Below, in pieces: positions 6,013 through 6,319 of a DNA stretch of 6,319 nucleotides. Both the position numbers and the translations under genes were made by a program. Under the pieces are notes generated by a model that did not search any database, was not told the origin of the DNA, and was given only the letters and a program-made list of their open reading frames with translations. The stretch lies in the NCBI GenBank assembly GCA_034419095.1, contig DAOULQ010000064.1, positions 1 through 6,319 on the forward strand, in the 5' to 3' direction. The DNA is from UBA7937 sp034419095 (GTDB taxonomy: Bacteria > Chloroflexota > Anaerolineae > UBA7937). How positions within the stretch are numbered: position 1 is the stretch's first letter; every line of letters starts with the position of its first letter.

Positions 6013-6035
6013 GGGCAGGTCAACCTCACCTGCCC
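6013..6035 (-). promoter_or_regulatory. GC-rich leader hairpin of the sigma gene
   Basis: GGGCAGGT (6013-6020) and ACCTGCCC (6028-6035) form a perfect 8-bp stem with a 7-nt loop. In leftward transcripts it is followed by CTCTTCT, a poor U-tract, so it is terminator-like but weaker than the upstream hairpin at 6061-6080. Confidence 0.6.
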
Positions 6036-6051
6036 GGGACGCTCACACCGC

Positions 6052-6080
6052 AAAGAAAAGGCCGACACTTCCGTATCGGC
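6052..6080 (-). terminator. Intrinsic terminator or attenuator inside the sigma gene leader
   Basis: In leftward RNA, GCCGAUAC (6073-6080) pairs with GUGUCGGC (6061-6068) through eight pairs, one of them G-U, around a GGAA tetraloop, followed at once by CUUUUCUUU (6052-6060). This is a convincing terminator form. It lies between the sigma promoter (6162-6190) and the coding start, so it would end transcripts after about 100 nt unless read through. AUCGGC earlier in the leader (6134-6139) could pair with GCCGAU of the 5' arm, offering an alternative fold. It could equally be the end of a small RNA gene. Confidence 0.65.
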
Positions 6081-6161
6081 GAATCAAGAGACCAACGACA
6101 AACCTTACAACGATCTGTTAAGCCCCCACTCCAGCCGATCGGTTATCTTACTCAAAACCTA

Positions 6162-6190
6162 ATTATAGCATACTTTAAATAGAAAATCAA
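6162..6190 (-). promoter_or_regulatory. Extended -10 promoter of the sigma factor gene
   Basis: Leftward TTGATT (6185-6190), 17 bp and a perfect TATAAT (6162-6167), with TGC directly before the -10 box, give an extended -10 promoter. Transcription should begin near 6155, leaving a leader of about 180 nt before the ATG at 5973. Confidence 0.75.
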
Positions 6191-6201
6191 CCCGCGTATT
6201 C

Positions 6202-6262
6202 TGCAAGCTAAAATGTAACCGAAACGGTATTGGTTGTGCAATATAAAATGTAACCGAAACGG
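6202..6262. repeat. Pair of 26-bp direct repeats, 35-bp period
   Basis: Copies at 6202-6227 and 6237-6262 share TGCAA, two variable bases, then the identical 19-mer TAAAATGTAACCGAAACGG. Each contains the small dyad ACCG-AAA-CGG. Nine bases separate the copies. Confidence 0.9.
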
Positions 6263-6283
6263 GTGTAGAATGGAGGTAAGGAC

Positions 6284-6319
6284 ATGTATTCTCGCAACCA
6301 ATACCTCAAAGCATTGAGG
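6284..6319 (+). CDS. N-terminus of a probable IS transposase (integrase-core type), truncated by window
   Basis: Twelve codons are visible, reading MYSRNQYLKALR, preceded by a perfect GGAGG at 6272-6276 with seven bases of spacing. The opening resembles integrase-core (DDE) transposases of IS481/ISNCY-like elements, whose N-terminus reads like a short RNxYLxxLR helix leading into a DNA-binding domain. The repeats directly upstream fit this. Twelve residues cannot prove a family; the certain part is a well-placed ribosome binding site and start codon. No convincing promoter is visible between the repeats and the ATG. Confidence 0.45.
   Translation, partial: MYSRNQYLKALR

Larger units (their letters stand above)
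6202..6319 (+). mobile_element. Left end of a probable insertion sequence, continuing beyond the window
   Basis: Two direct repeats lie immediately upstream of a transposase-like start codon, an arrangement typical of elements with multiple subterminal transposase-binding sites. The outer boundary is not certain: TGCAA at 6202 begins the first repeat and is a plausible tip, since many elements start with TG. No target duplication can be checked because the other end is outside the window. Confidence 0.45.

Noticed and set aside
6105..6155. Possible 16-codon leader peptide in the sigma gene leader, beginning with TTG at the expected transcription start
   Set aside because: A leaderless TTG start is unlikely and no run of a single amino acid suggests classical peptide-dependent attenuation.
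6202..6262. CRISPR-like repeat pair
   Set aside because: Only two copies exist, separated by 9 bp, far too short for spacers, and a transposase-like start follows.

Overview
The window is ordinary bacterial chromosome, moderately GC-rich by eye and densely packed, with one insertion-sequence end at its right edge. A Pro/Ser/Thr linker in a membrane-anchored amidase, a spermidine-synthase-like protein fused to a membrane domain, a DUF1461 (Lit-type) membrane protein and a short RpoD-type sigma factor all fit Chloroflexota. That placement is an inference and I hold it loosely. No phage, CRISPR, toxin-antitoxin or defence system is visible.

Left part (1-1426): a GAF-domain sensor histidine kinase reads leftward off the window edge from a good sigma-70 promoter. 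It is followed by a complete leftward inorganic pyrophosphatase gene (ppa) with its own promoter. A 142-bp intergenic region then carries two separate divergent promoters.

Middle part (1427-4418): a rightward two-gene unit encodes a seven-helix protein with a C-terminal spermidine-synthase-like domain. Its stop codon overlaps the start of a four-helix DUF1461/Lit-family protein by 4 nt. Eleven bases further on it meets the convergent gene for a membrane-tethered N-acetylmuramoyl-L-alanine amidase. The amidase promoter sits so close to its ATG that the mRNA should be leaderless. Lit-type and amidase proteins both act at the cell envelope.

Right part (4501-6200): a leftward rpoD-type sigma gene is followed 36 bp later by a cold-shock protein gene, and a clear intrinsic terminator ends the unit. 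The sigma gene has an extended -10 promoter and a leader of about 180 nt. The leader contains a terminator hairpin with a U-rich tail, a second strong hairpin, and two abutting palindromes, one of which masks the ribosome binding site. This leader is the most interesting unexplained structure in the window.

Right edge (6202-6319): two 26-bp direct repeats with a 35-bp period lie just upstream of the sigma promoter. They precede the first 12 codons of a probable transposase, so an insertion sequence probably abuts the sigma gene's control region.
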